64,000 nt of DNA from Shewanella putrefaciens. Its GTDB lineage: Bacteria; Pseudomonadota; Gammaproteobacteria; Enterobacterales; Shewanellaceae. The notes under the pieces are model-generated. The model made no database searches. It worked only from the letters and a program-made list of their open reading frames with translations, and was not told the origin of the DNA. Numbering within the stretch: position 1 is the stretch's first letter; the number at the start of each line of letters is the position of its first letter. Position numbers and translations under genes: made by a program. The stretch spans positions 3,286,001 to 3,350,000 of the forward strand of contig NZ_CP066370.1 in NCBI RefSeq assembly GCF_016406325.1, written 5' to 3'. This document shows positions 54,053-62,180 of this stretch, piece by piece.

Positions 54053-56683
54053 CTAAACTGAACGGCGACGGCGTTGTAATCCGAATAACGATACTAAAGC
54101 CAAAGCTAAGTAACCTAGCGCGCCACCATCATGCTTAGGCTGAGGCGCGGGTTCTGGTTCCGGCGTTGGAGGCACAACTGGCGCTGGATAGCTTAAGGCG
54201 ATAATCACAGGATCATGATCCGATGCTGAAAAGGCATTTTCAGATTTAGCTAAATTACCTGAATATTTCTTACCGTATTCAAACAGGTTAGATTCAACTG
54301 AGTTAATATGCCAATCTTCAATATCCACTAAGCGTTTAGCGAGGCTTGTATTGGCTAAGGCGTGGTCTAAATTACCTAATTCACCATTGTAACTATAAGA
54401 GTAAGTCGCCACGCCGTGGGCTTGGGTATTTAAGTTGATAAGACCATAGCCCTTATCAATCTTACTCCCTTGACGCTCATACACCTTACCACCCAGAGTG
54501 GTCCATGAAGCTGTGACTATGTCACGCTCTGATTTACTGGCATCAAAATCGGTCAGCACACGGATAGGATCTTCCATACCGTAAGCATTCATATCGCCGA
54601 TAACCAGTAAATCGCCTTTCACATCTTTTAACGCTTCACCTAATACTTTGGCCGCAGAAACACGGAAAGCGTTACATTTCCCCTGTTGATCGGCAGGATC
54701 GACAGATTCTTCAAAATTAACCCAATCTTCTAAACAGCCCGAACCTTTTGATTTTAGATGATTCACCACCACAGTTAATGGTTCATTATGGATCTTAAAG
54801 GTTTGCGCTAAGCTGTGGCGTTGATAAGCATCGTTACCTGGGTTTGTCTCAGTCTTATCCGCTTTAGTGCGAGTCACGCTACCAGCCGTTGCATGTTGCT
54901 CTGGTGTCTCGATAACGCGAGCAGCCCCTTCTAGAGTGACTTTACCCGCACGATAAAGCATACCCACAGTAATGGCATCGCTACCAAAATACTTACCATC
55001 GTACTTATCAGCATCAGCCAATTCGATAAAACTATAAGCATTATCCGCTGTTTGCTTCTCGTTCAGTGCGTCGACTAAGTTTTTAAGTGCGCTCTTCTCA
55101 CCAAAACCGTTATTAGCAATTTCCATTAACCCGACGATATCGGCATTCATGGCAGTAATTGCACTCACGATTTTTGTACGTTGTAACAGCATTTCTTCTT
55201 CAGTTAGCGCGCCACGGTTACTGCCTGAAGGATTTGTATCACCACCCACAACATCATTAAAGAAGTTTAAGACGTTGAAACTGGCTACGCGGATATCCCC
55301 TTTTGTTGCCACACTTGGTGCGTCAGTTCTATCGTCACCACGGATAAAATCACCTGCGGTAATGGTGTTAGTGGCAACTAATCGATAAGCCCCATAGCTA
55401 TAGCCAATGACACCTTGCAAATTAGTCAGTTGATCGCCTACACGGATATAACCTGTTTCCACGTTAAAATCAGGGAAATATGGGATCACGCCATTAGCGG
55501 GTTTATAATCCGACTCGATAAAAAGCTGATTGTCGAGGTTTGATTTCGCCAGTGCTATTGCTTCAGGGGAAAGTGCTGGATATAGCTGTGTTGGTTTCAT
55601 TAAAGGTGCTTTATATGAAACTAACATATTGTTACGGCTACTCGCATAGTCAAAGCTGAAGGTACGGCTGATCTTAAGATCGCTACCCGCATCTAAAACC
55701 ACATTCATGCCTTCGTAACGCTCTAAGGCTTGAGCCAGTGTTTCACCATCGGCAACATAGAAAGGTGCCGCAGCAGGGATACCGACCTTAGCACCAACCT
55801 CAAATTTTTTATCCGCTTTGATATCGATTTGGGTTAAGCCAAAATACTCTTTAACCTTACCTTGCACACAGACTTCAACCCCTGGTTGGATTGCTTCTGG
55901 TGCCGCTTCGCCGAGGAAGACAAATACACCATCAGAGGTATAGGGTGAGTTATCGCCTTTAATTTCTTGAAGATAGAAACCTTTAAATAAACTTTCACCA
56001 CGGGCAGTAACAACACCACGTACTGTCACTTCAGTTTCAGATTCAAATGCCCCAGCAGGTACAAGTGGACTCGACTCACCCGCGCCTTGTACTTGATAAA
56101 TAGGCACAATTTTAGCGCCACTGCAGCTAAACATCGGAGCTTCAGGTTCTGCGGGTTTTTCTAAGGATCCTAAACCGGTAAAAGTATCTTTGGGTAAGAG
56201 TTCCCATTGCGCGGCATTAAATACGGTATTGGCAACGAGGGCATCGAGTTTACGTTGTAGTGTAACATCAAGCCCCCACCCCGTTGGCGTTGGCACATCG
56301 CCAATAATATCGACAACGGCGCCATCTTTCATTAAAGCAACCGCATCACCACCATTAAAGCTTAAACTACCAGAGAAGCTATCAACGCCTTGAGCAACAG
56401 TAATAGTACCGCTAGTATTTAAAATAACTTTTGTCGATTTTGCCGCAATGGTTTGACCATCTAAGGCCACCATATCGGTTGCATCAGTTGCACCATCTTT
56501 ATAACGAACCAGTTTATAACCTGCCAAATCAATCGCAGTATCACCGCTGTTATAAATTTCAATCGCCTTATTATTAGAGCTACCTTCTACATACTCTGTA
56601 ATCATCACTTCAGCACTTGCCATCATAGGCAAAGCGGCTGCAACAGCTAAAGAAATAGCCGTTAATTTATTAACATTATCCAT
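54053..56683 (-). CDS. exeM: Extracellular nuclease ExeM-like with GlyGly-CTERM tail
   Basis: This is an 876-residue exported nuclease. In order it has a signal peptide (about 1-24), a lamin-tail domain (about 25-125, MITEYVEGSSNNKAIEIYNS) and an OB-like region (about 200-320). An endonuclease/exonuclease/phosphatase domain follows (about 465-830) with VASFNVLNFFND, GLMEIANNGFG, NHLKSKG, IGDMNAY and SASDHDPVI. The Pro/Glu linker and the tail GGALGYLALALVSLFGLQRR form a GlyGly-CTERM signal, cleaved by rhombosortase for surface delivery. The arrangement matches S. oneidensis ExeM, which degrades extracellular DNA in biofilms. Confidence 0.93.
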   Translation of the reverse strand: MDNVNKLTAISLAVAAALPMMASAEVMITEYVEGSSNNKAIEIYNSGDTAIDLAGYKLVRYKDGATDATDMVALDGQTIAAKSTKVILNTSGTITVAQGVDSFSGSLSFNGGDAVALMKDGAVVDIIGDVPTPTGWGLDVTLQRKLDALVANTVFNAAQWELLPKDTFTGLGSLEKPAEPEAPMFSCSGAKIVPIYQVQGAGESSPLVPAGAFESETEVTVRGVVTARGESLFKGFYLQEIKGDNSPYTSDGVFVFLGEAAPEAIQPGVEVCVQGKVKEYFGLTQIDIKADKKFEVGAKVGIPAAAPFYVADGETLAQALERYEGMNVVLDAGSDLKISRTFSFDYASSRNNMLVSYKAPLMKPTQLYPALSPEAIALAKSNLDNQLFIESDYKPANGVIPYFPDFNVETGYIRVGDQLTNLQGVIGYSYGAYRLVATNTITAGDFIRGDDRTDAPSVATKGDIRVASFNVLNFFNDVVGGDTNPSGSNRGALTEEEMLLQRTKIVSAITAMNADIVGLMEIANNGFGEKSALKNLVDALNEKQTADNAYSFIELADADKYDGKYFGSDAITVGMLYRAGKVTLEGAARVIETPEQHATAGSVTRTKADKTETNPGNDAYQRHSLAQTFKIHNEPLTVVVNHLKSKGSGCLEDWVNFEESVDPADQQGKCNAFRVSAAKVLGEALKDVKGDLLVIGDMNAYGMEDPIRVLTDFDASKSERDIVTASWTTLGGKVYERQGSKIDKGYGLINLNTQAHGVATYSYSYNGELGNLDHALANTSLAKRLVDIEDWHINSVESNLFEYGKKYSGNLAKSENAFSASDHDPVIIALSYPAPVVPPTPEPEPAPQPKHDGGALGYLALALVSLFGLQRRRRSV

Positions 56684-57161
56684 ATTATCAACCCCATTAT
56701 TATAATATTGCCGCTAACTTCTATTAACGTGCTGGCGGATTATTTCAGAGTTGACGGCGTAAAAAAAGGGGGCGAGATCGCACATTGCCAATGTAACATA
56801 TTGATGAATATGCAATTATACACATGACATTGTTCATTAGATGGAACAAGCTAATAAATCAAAAGTATTAGCCAAATAAAAACAATCAGTAAGAGCAATA
56901 CATATAGACTCAATTTAGATTGTTAAATGACTAAATTATCACCAACAGGTAAATATTATATTTCAATGAAAACTTCCAGAACGCCATACTCAATAAAATA
57001 TAAAGAACGTATCTCCTTAAAATACGAATACTTTAATTAAAGCTAAAAAAGCTGATGACTTTATTAAAGTCAATAGGATAAAAAAATACCGCTCAGTGAG
57101 GAGCGGCATTCTTCATGTGCACAATAAGAGCACTTATTAAAACACTAAGAGATGTAATCTA
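56684..57161. other. AT-rich intergenic region upstream of exeM
   Basis: About 480 bases lie between exeM and fkpA, both on the minus strand. Apart from the fkpA terminator I see no gene or repeat. The AT-rich part near 56780-56900 is presumably the exeM promoter. Confidence 0.55.
57083..57110 (-). terminator. Rho-independent terminator of fkpA
   Basis: On the minus strand TGCCGCTC-CTCACT-GAGCGGTA is followed by TTTTTTT. It begins about 50 bases after the fkpA stop. Confidence 0.88.
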
Positions 57162-57932
57162 TTACTTCTTAGCGGGCTCAGCAGCAGGTGCTGCTTGCGC
57201 TTTCTCAATTGATTTCAGTTCAACTTCAAAAATGAGCGTTGAATTGGGTGGAATAGTGCCATTATCACGCTCACCGTAAGCTAACTCAGCAGGGATAACA
57301 AACTTATACTTAGCACCAACAGGCATTAATTGAAGCCCTTCAGTCCAACCGGGAATAACGCGATCCAGTGGGAACTTAATCGTTTGGCCACGCTTGTATG
57401 AGCTATCAAACTCTTTACCGTCGAGCAGTGTACCTACATAGTCCACTTCAACGGTATCTTCAGCAGCCGGTTTTTCACCTGAACCCGGCGTCAAGACTTC
57501 GTATTGTAAGCCTGATTCAGTGGTAACAACTCCGGGCTTAGCCTTGTTTTCTTCAAGGTACTTTTTACCCTCTTCGATATTTTTCGCAGAAATCGCTATC
57601 GCTTGTTCCTGACGTTTATCATTCAACTTTTTATCCAAACCTTGCAGAAGGGTTTGCATCTCTTCTTCTGTTAGCTTGAGTTGGTCGTTCAAACCATTCG
57701 TAAAACCAGTGACGATCAGAGAGCGATCAACGGGTAGGCCTAATTCTTCTTGCTCTTTAATATGGCCTGACATGTAACGACCGATGGAAGCGCCTACACT
57801 GTAAGCTTCTTTTTGAGCTTCTGTCGTTAATTCAACATTTGTGCCTACGTCTGTTGCTTTTTCTTCTTTATTACAAGCAGATAGGCCAATCACAGCCAAT
57901 GCAACTAACGATAATTTATAAATCGATTTCAT
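57162..57932 (-). CDS. fkpA: FKBP-type peptidyl-prolyl isomerase FkpA
   Basis: FkpA is a chaperone and prolyl isomerase of the cell envelope. The 256-residue protein has a lipoprotein-type signal (lipobox LSAC, Cys20) and an N-terminal helical dimerisation arm (about 40-130, AYSVGASIGRYMSGHIKEQE). The FKBP domain spans about 140-245, with VDYVGTLLDGKEFDSSYKRG, VIPGWTEGLQLMPVG and LAYGERDNGTIPPNSTLIFE. The lipidation signal differs from the soluble E. coli FkpA. It is divergent from a WD40 lipoprotein and slyX, a neighbour it also has in E. coli. Confidence 0.95.
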   Translation of the reverse strand: MKSIYKLSLVALAVIGLSACNKEEKATDVGTNVELTTEAQKEAYSVGASIGRYMSGHIKEQEELGLPVDRSLIVTGFTNGLNDQLKLTEEEMQTLLQGLDKKLNDKRQEQAIAISAKNIEEGKKYLEENKAKPGVVTTESGLQYEVLTPGSGEKPAAEDTVEVDYVGTLLDGKEFDSSYKRGQTIKFPLDRVIPGWTEGLQLMPVGAKYKFVIPAELAYGERDNGTIPPNSTLIFEVELKSIEKAQAAPAAEPAKK

Positions 57933-58086
57933 TAAAGCTTCCTCAGCATCCTCAAGCGGTTACAATAACCTAAGCGCGATAACTTTATACTAGTTATCTT
58001 GGTTATACCAACTAGATTCTTTATGGGTTAATAGTGATTAATCTCACTTTCTCGAGACTAGAGACACCGACTTTAGGAGCAAGTTC

Positions 58087-59037
58087 ATGAAGAAAATTCT
58101 ACTGCTGGTTCTTTGCACAACTTTTCTGACTGCTTGTCAGCCTAAAGCTGAAGATATTCAAGTGCTCACTACTGATTCAAGTTATAGCGCCAGTCTGTCA
58201 AACAATGGCAAATTTGCCCTAGTCGCCACCCAAAATAATGGTGTGCAATGCTGGGATCTCACCAGCCACACCTTAAGGTATCAGTGGATACATGGTGATA
58301 TTAATACAGGGGTAACAAGTACGGCGATATCACCTAATGGACTTTATGGGGCATCATTAAGCCGAGATTCAGTTGCATTATGGACAATAGCCGACGGAAA
58401 ATCATTCGGTTGGTGGTCATTACCCTCATCGGGAGAAAGTGTCGCTGTCGCAGATAATGGCGCCCTACTGATAGGATTAAACGATGGCAGTGTTATGTCG
58501 CTTAATGCTAACAAAACTGCACTGATTAAATTTCTTGGGCATACCGAAAGGGTCAACAGTGTTGCACTCTCTGCCGATGGTCGTATAGCCTTGACGGGGT
58601 CAAATGATATGCAGGCCATACTATGGCAGGCACAAACCGGACAACCTATCCACACTTGGGATCTTGGCAGTCGAGTGACTAAGGTGGCACTGAACGACAG
58701 TGGCAGCTTAAGCTTTACCAATGGCAGTACTAATGAAGCAAAAATATGGGACAATGCAAGCGGTAAGCTTTTAAATCAATTAAAGATTAACCGTCGACAA
58801 ATGACCTTTTCAGCGGTACGTTTTACTCAGCAAGACAGCCAGTTGTTAACGGGAACTCCCGCCCGTGAAGTCATACTCTGGCAACGAGATACAGGCAAGC
58901 AAATTGGTAAATGGCAAGTTGCGCTCACTAAAAACAGCCAAACACGTGGAGCCGTTGTATACTCTGTGGCAATTCGAGATACCAATAAAGTCGTTAGTAT
59001 CAGTAGCCAAGGCTTAGTCGAGACTTGGCAACAATAG
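58087..59037 (+). CDS. WD40-repeat lipoprotein
   Basis: This is a 316-residue protein with a lipoprotein signal (MKKILLLVLCTTFLTACQPK, lipobox LTAC). It is followed by about six WD40-like blades (for example GHTERVNSVALSADGRIALT and GSNDMQAILWQAQTGQPIHT) that should form a propeller. It is probably anchored to a periplasm-facing membrane, as a protein-interaction platform. No partner is evident. AGGAG lies upstream of ATG 58087. It ends nine bases before slyX, so the two are probably co-transcribed. Confidence 0.85.
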   Translation: MKKILLLVLCTTFLTACQPKAEDIQVLTTDSSYSASLSNNGKFALVATQNNGVQCWDLTSHTLRYQWIHGDINTGVTSTAISPNGLYGASLSRDSVALWTIADGKSFGWWSLPSSGESVAVADNGALLIGLNDGSVMSLNANKTALIKFLGHTERVNSVALSADGRIALTGSNDMQAILWQAQTGQPIHTWDLGSRVTKVALNDSGSLSFTNGSTNEAKIWDNASGKLLNQLKINRRQMTFSAVRFTQQDSQLLTGTPAREVILWQRDTGKQIGKWQVALTKNSQTRGAVVYSVAIRDTNKVVSISSQGLVETWQQ

Positions 59038-59046
59038 AGGTTAGTC

Positions 59047-59259
59047 ATGCAAGGCGTACAAGAACAGATTGAAGAGCTACAAACTAAATTGGCTTTTCAG
59101 GAACTCACCGTCGAAGAATTAAACCAAGAAGTGATAAAACTCAATAGACTGGTGGCCTATCAACAGCATCAAATTCAACTGTTGGTGGGTAAATTACAAG
59201 CAATGGAACCGAGTAATATTGCAACGCAAGCAGAAGAAACGCCACCACCACACTATTAA
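59047..59259 (+). CDS. slyX: SlyX family protein
   Basis: This is a 70-residue protein that is mainly one coiled coil ([20 protein letters not shown], then [18 protein letters not shown]), ending in a Pro-His tail (TPPPHY). This length and the PPPHY ending are typical of SlyX, a small conserved cytoplasmic protein of unknown function usually near fkpA. It follows the WD40 lipoprotein gene by nine bases. Confidence 0.93.
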   Translation: MQGVQEQIEELQTKLAFQELTVEELNQEVIKLNRLVAYQQHQIQLLVGKLQAMEPSNIATQAEETPPPHY

Positions 59260-59312
59260 TGTTCACCCAATTTGTTCACCCTAAATAGCAAACGAATATC
59301 CAGGGATATGCG

Positions 59313-59858
59313 ATGTTTAGAGATGAGAAGTTAAAAGAGATGTCTGCCCCGCTCCCAATAGCGCAGTATGGCGAAGCCATATTAAGGCAGACCGCCATCG
59401 AAGTCCGTCAATTCGACGCCAAACTGACTCACTTAGCCGAACAAATGTCAGCCAGTATGATGGCCGCTAAAGGTGTGGGTATCGCCGCGCCTCAGGTGCA
59501 TAGTCCGCTGGCGATGTTTATTATGGCTTCTCGTCCCAATGCTCGTTATCCAGACGCCCCTCATATGGCGCCTGTCGTCGTTGTTAATCCACAAATCCTA
59601 AACGTATCGGATGAACTCAACGCAGGGGAAGAAGGCTGTTTATCGGTTCCAGAACAACGATTTATCATACCAAGATATGACAGAATTGAAGTACGCTATC
59701 AAAATTTACAGGGTGAATGGCAACAGGCGGTACTTTCGGGATTTATTGCGCGGATTTTTCAGCACGAATTTGACCATTTGCAGGGAATAACCTTGCTTGA
59801 GCGCTCACATATACCCATAGACTCAAAATACACAGTAACGGAAGGTAATGCTCAATAA
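59313..59858 (+). CDS. Peptide deformylase
   Basis: This metallohydrolase removes formyl groups from new proteins. The three motifs are GVGIAAPQV, EEGCLSVP (metal Cys) and HEFDHLQG (two metal His with the catalytic Glu). The 181-residue length is near the usual 165-190. This copy has an N-terminal extension over E. coli Def and no fmt gene nearby, so it may be an accessory deformylase. AGGG seven bases before ATG 59313 supports the start. Its stop overlaps the next start (TAATG). Confidence 0.92.
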   Translation: MFRDEKLKEMSAPLPIAQYGEAILRQTAIEVRQFDAKLTHLAEQMSASMMAAKGVGIAAPQVHSPLAMFIMASRPNARYPDAPHMAPVVVVNPQILNVSDELNAGEEGCLSVPEQRFIIPRYDRIEVRYQNLQGEWQQAVLSGFIARIFQHEFDHLQGITLLERSHIPIDSKYTVTEGNAQ

Positions 59859-61261
59859 TGAAACCCACCTTCAGCACATCTTTCATTAAGCCTGTCATCA
59901 CATCCATATTTGCAATCAGTTTTGCGCTGGGTGTAAGTGGCTGCGCCTACAACAGTATTTTTATTAACTATCCATCGCAAATCGCGCCGATAAAACAAGA
60001 ACTCAATAGCGCAACACCGATGGCGGACATCAATAAACTCGCGAGTAATATTCAAGGTAACGACGGCTTACTCTACGCCCAAGAAGCAGGCCGAGTCGCA
60101 CAAGTTGCAGGAGATTTTGCCAATAGTAAAAAATATTATCAGCAAGCCATCAGTGCCTATACCGCCTTCGATGATAAAGCCAAAATTAGTGCTAGTGACT
60201 TAGGTGCAACAGCCAGTAGCTTAGTCTTAAACGACAATGCCATCCCCTACCGAGGACCGGGTTATGAGCGCATTATGCTTCATCAATATCAAGCACTTAA
60301 CTATTTGTTCAGTGGTGATTTTCAAGGTGCGTTAGTCGAAGTTCGTCGCAGTAATGAGCTACAAGGCTCTGAACAAGAACGCTATGAAAAATCACAAAAA
60401 TCGGTACAGGCTATGGCTAATGGTACTGTGGATGCCGAGGTCAATCGCCTTGGGCAAGCAGCAGGCACTGTCACAAGCTCCTTCTTAAACGCCTACAGTT
60501 ATTACACTACAGGTGTGCTTCACGAAGTCTTAGGTGAACCCAACGATGCCTTTATTGATTACCGAAAAGCGGCGCAAATTACCCCTGATAATACCTATTT
60601 ACAACAGGATTTAGTTCGCCTCGCCAAACAACTTGGTATGCCACAATACGATGAATTTAAACGACGTTGGGGTGAAGCAACTTTACCCAAGCCGAATGAA
60701 GGGCAAGTGATCCTTATGGTTGAGCGCGGTTTTGCCCCCGAAAAGCAAGCGCTTACTGTGCCATTTACCATACATGGCAACTGGCAAACCGTATCACTTG
60801 CAACCTATGGCCCAAACAATACTTTTGTACCAGAGACGCAAATTCAGGGTTTGGGTACAGTGCTAAAAACGGAACCCATTGCCAATATTGATGCCTTAGC
60901 CATCACGGCATTGAAAGAAGATTTACCTGCAACACTTGTGCGTCAAGTCGCCCGTGTCTATGCAAAATCAGAAATGGCCTATCAGATAGAAAAAAGTGGT
61001 CGACCAGGGAATAATGCCGCCGATATTGGCAGCATAGCGATGCAAATCTTTAACGTAGTAACGGAACAAGCGGACCGTCGCAGTTGGTTGACGCTCCCTA
61101 AACAAGCACAAATCGGCAGGCGTTATCTCAATGCAGGGGAATACACTTTGCAATTAGATAAGGCGCCACCAGCTAAAATTGACATTGCAGCAGGCAAAAC
61201 CACCTTAGTCTGGGCAATTGATACTGGTAATTACACTCGAATTTATTCAATAATCATTTAA
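59858..61261 (+). CDS. COG3014-like TPR lipoprotein
   Basis: This is a 467-residue lipoprotein with a signal peptide and lipobox VSGC (Cys29). TPR-like helical repeats follow (about 70-260, including QVAGDFANSKKYYQQAISAY and HEVLGEPNDAFIDYRKAAQI), then a beta-rich second half. Proteins of this family commonly precede lpoB, as here, and are thought to act in the cell envelope. It is translationally coupled to the deformylase gene by a TAATG overlap. Function inferred from context only. Confidence 0.85.
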   Translation: MKPTFSTSFIKPVITSIFAISFALGVSGCAYNSIFINYPSQIAPIKQELNSATPMADINKLASNIQGNDGLLYAQEAGRVAQVAGDFANSKKYYQQAISAYTAFDDKAKISASDLGATASSLVLNDNAIPYRGPGYERIMLHQYQALNYLFSGDFQGALVEVRRSNELQGSEQERYEKSQKSVQAMANGTVDAEVNRLGQAAGTVTSSFLNAYSYYTTGVLHEVLGEPNDAFIDYRKAAQITPDNTYLQQDLVRLAKQLGMPQYDEFKRRWGEATLPKPNEGQVILMVERGFAPEKQALTVPFTIHGNWQTVSLATYGPNNTFVPETQIQGLGTVLKTEPIANIDALAITALKEDLPATLVRQVARVYAKSEMAYQIEKSGRPGNNAADIGSIAMQIFNVVTEQADRRSWLTLPKQAQIGRRYLNAGEYTLQLDKAPPAKIDIAAGKTTLVWAIDTGNYTRIYSIII

Positions 61262-61330
61262 CCTAGCGGTGAAGACTTTTGGATAAAACGAGTGTCATTA
61301 AGTTTATACAATCACAAAATGGAACTGACT

Positions 61331-61924
61331 ATGAAACAATTTAAACTGATTTTTGTGCTGGCTGCCGTAATGGGCCTGGCTGCATGTCAATCTAAAGTCG
61401 AATATGGCGATGCGACTGAAGTTGAAACCGTCAACGCAAACTTTGGCTCAACCGATCTTCAGGCTATTGCAGCTAAAATGGTCGATAGTATGATGACTTT
61501 CCCTCCTATCGTGGCAATTACGGCTAATAACCGCCCGATTTTATTTGTTGATAGCATCAAAAACAAAACGTCTGAACATATTGATACTGAGTCAGTTACA
61601 GACTCTATCAGCAACAAATTATTGCGTTCTGGCAAGTTCCGCTTTATCGATATGACTAAAGTTGACTCCGTTCGCAAACAGTTGGACTACCAAAACAATA
61701 CTGGCATGGTTGATCCATCTACAGCTATTAAATTCGGTCGCCAAATTGGTGCTCAATACATGCTGTACGGCAATTTATCTAGCATAGTGAAGCAAGATGG
61801 CAGCACCAAAGATGTTTACTATAAAATGACCATGCGTTTAATGGATTTAGAAACAGGGCTGATTGAATGGTCTGACGAAAAAGAAATCCGTAAAACGAAA
61901 TCTAAGTCTTTCTTAGGTATGTAA
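61331..61924 (+). CDS. lpoB: Penicillin-binding protein activator LpoB
   Basis: LpoB is an outer-membrane lipoprotein that stimulates the bifunctional synthase PBP1B. The 197-residue protein has a lipoprotein signal (MKQFKLIFVLAAVMGLAACQ). The conserved domain includes RPILFVDSIKNKTSEHIDT, KFRFIDMTKVDSVRKQL and GAQYMLYGNLSSIV. It lacks the long Pro-rich linker of the E. coli protein, which is usual in shorter homologues. ATG 61331 gives the signal peptide; the upstream GTG at 61292 is not favoured. A terminator follows. Confidence 0.9.
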   Translation: MKQFKLIFVLAAVMGLAACQSKVEYGDATEVETVNANFGSTDLQAIAAKMVDSMMTFPPIVAITANNRPILFVDSIKNKTSEHIDTESVTDSISNKLLRSGKFRFIDMTKVDSVRKQLDYQNNTGMVDPSTAIKFGRQIGAQYMLYGNLSSIVKQDGSTKDVYYKMTMRLMDLETGLIEWSDEKEIRKTKSKSFLGM

Positions 61925-61963
61925 TTATCACGCTGAATACCTAGCAGTAATTAACATTCATAC

Positions 61964-61992
61964 AAAAGCCAGCATCATTGCTGGCTTTTTTT
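61964..61992 (+). terminator. Rho-independent terminator of the lpoB transcript
   Basis: AAAGCCAGCA-TCAT-TGCTGGCTTT followed by TTTT. It ends the deformylase to lpoB gene run. Confidence 0.9.
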
Positions 61993-62180
61993 ACATTTTT
62001 AACATTGGTTATCCAAGGTAAATAAGGTAGTGTACTCGGCCAAAATACACTGCGATGACTGCGCCCCAGCCCCGCTATAGCGTGAACTATTATTAACCGC
62101 TAAAGTAACTGGCGCGATTAAAAATGCGTCGCACATCTCAAACGTAAACAAGAAAAACAAATCGTTGAAGGATTTATGTT

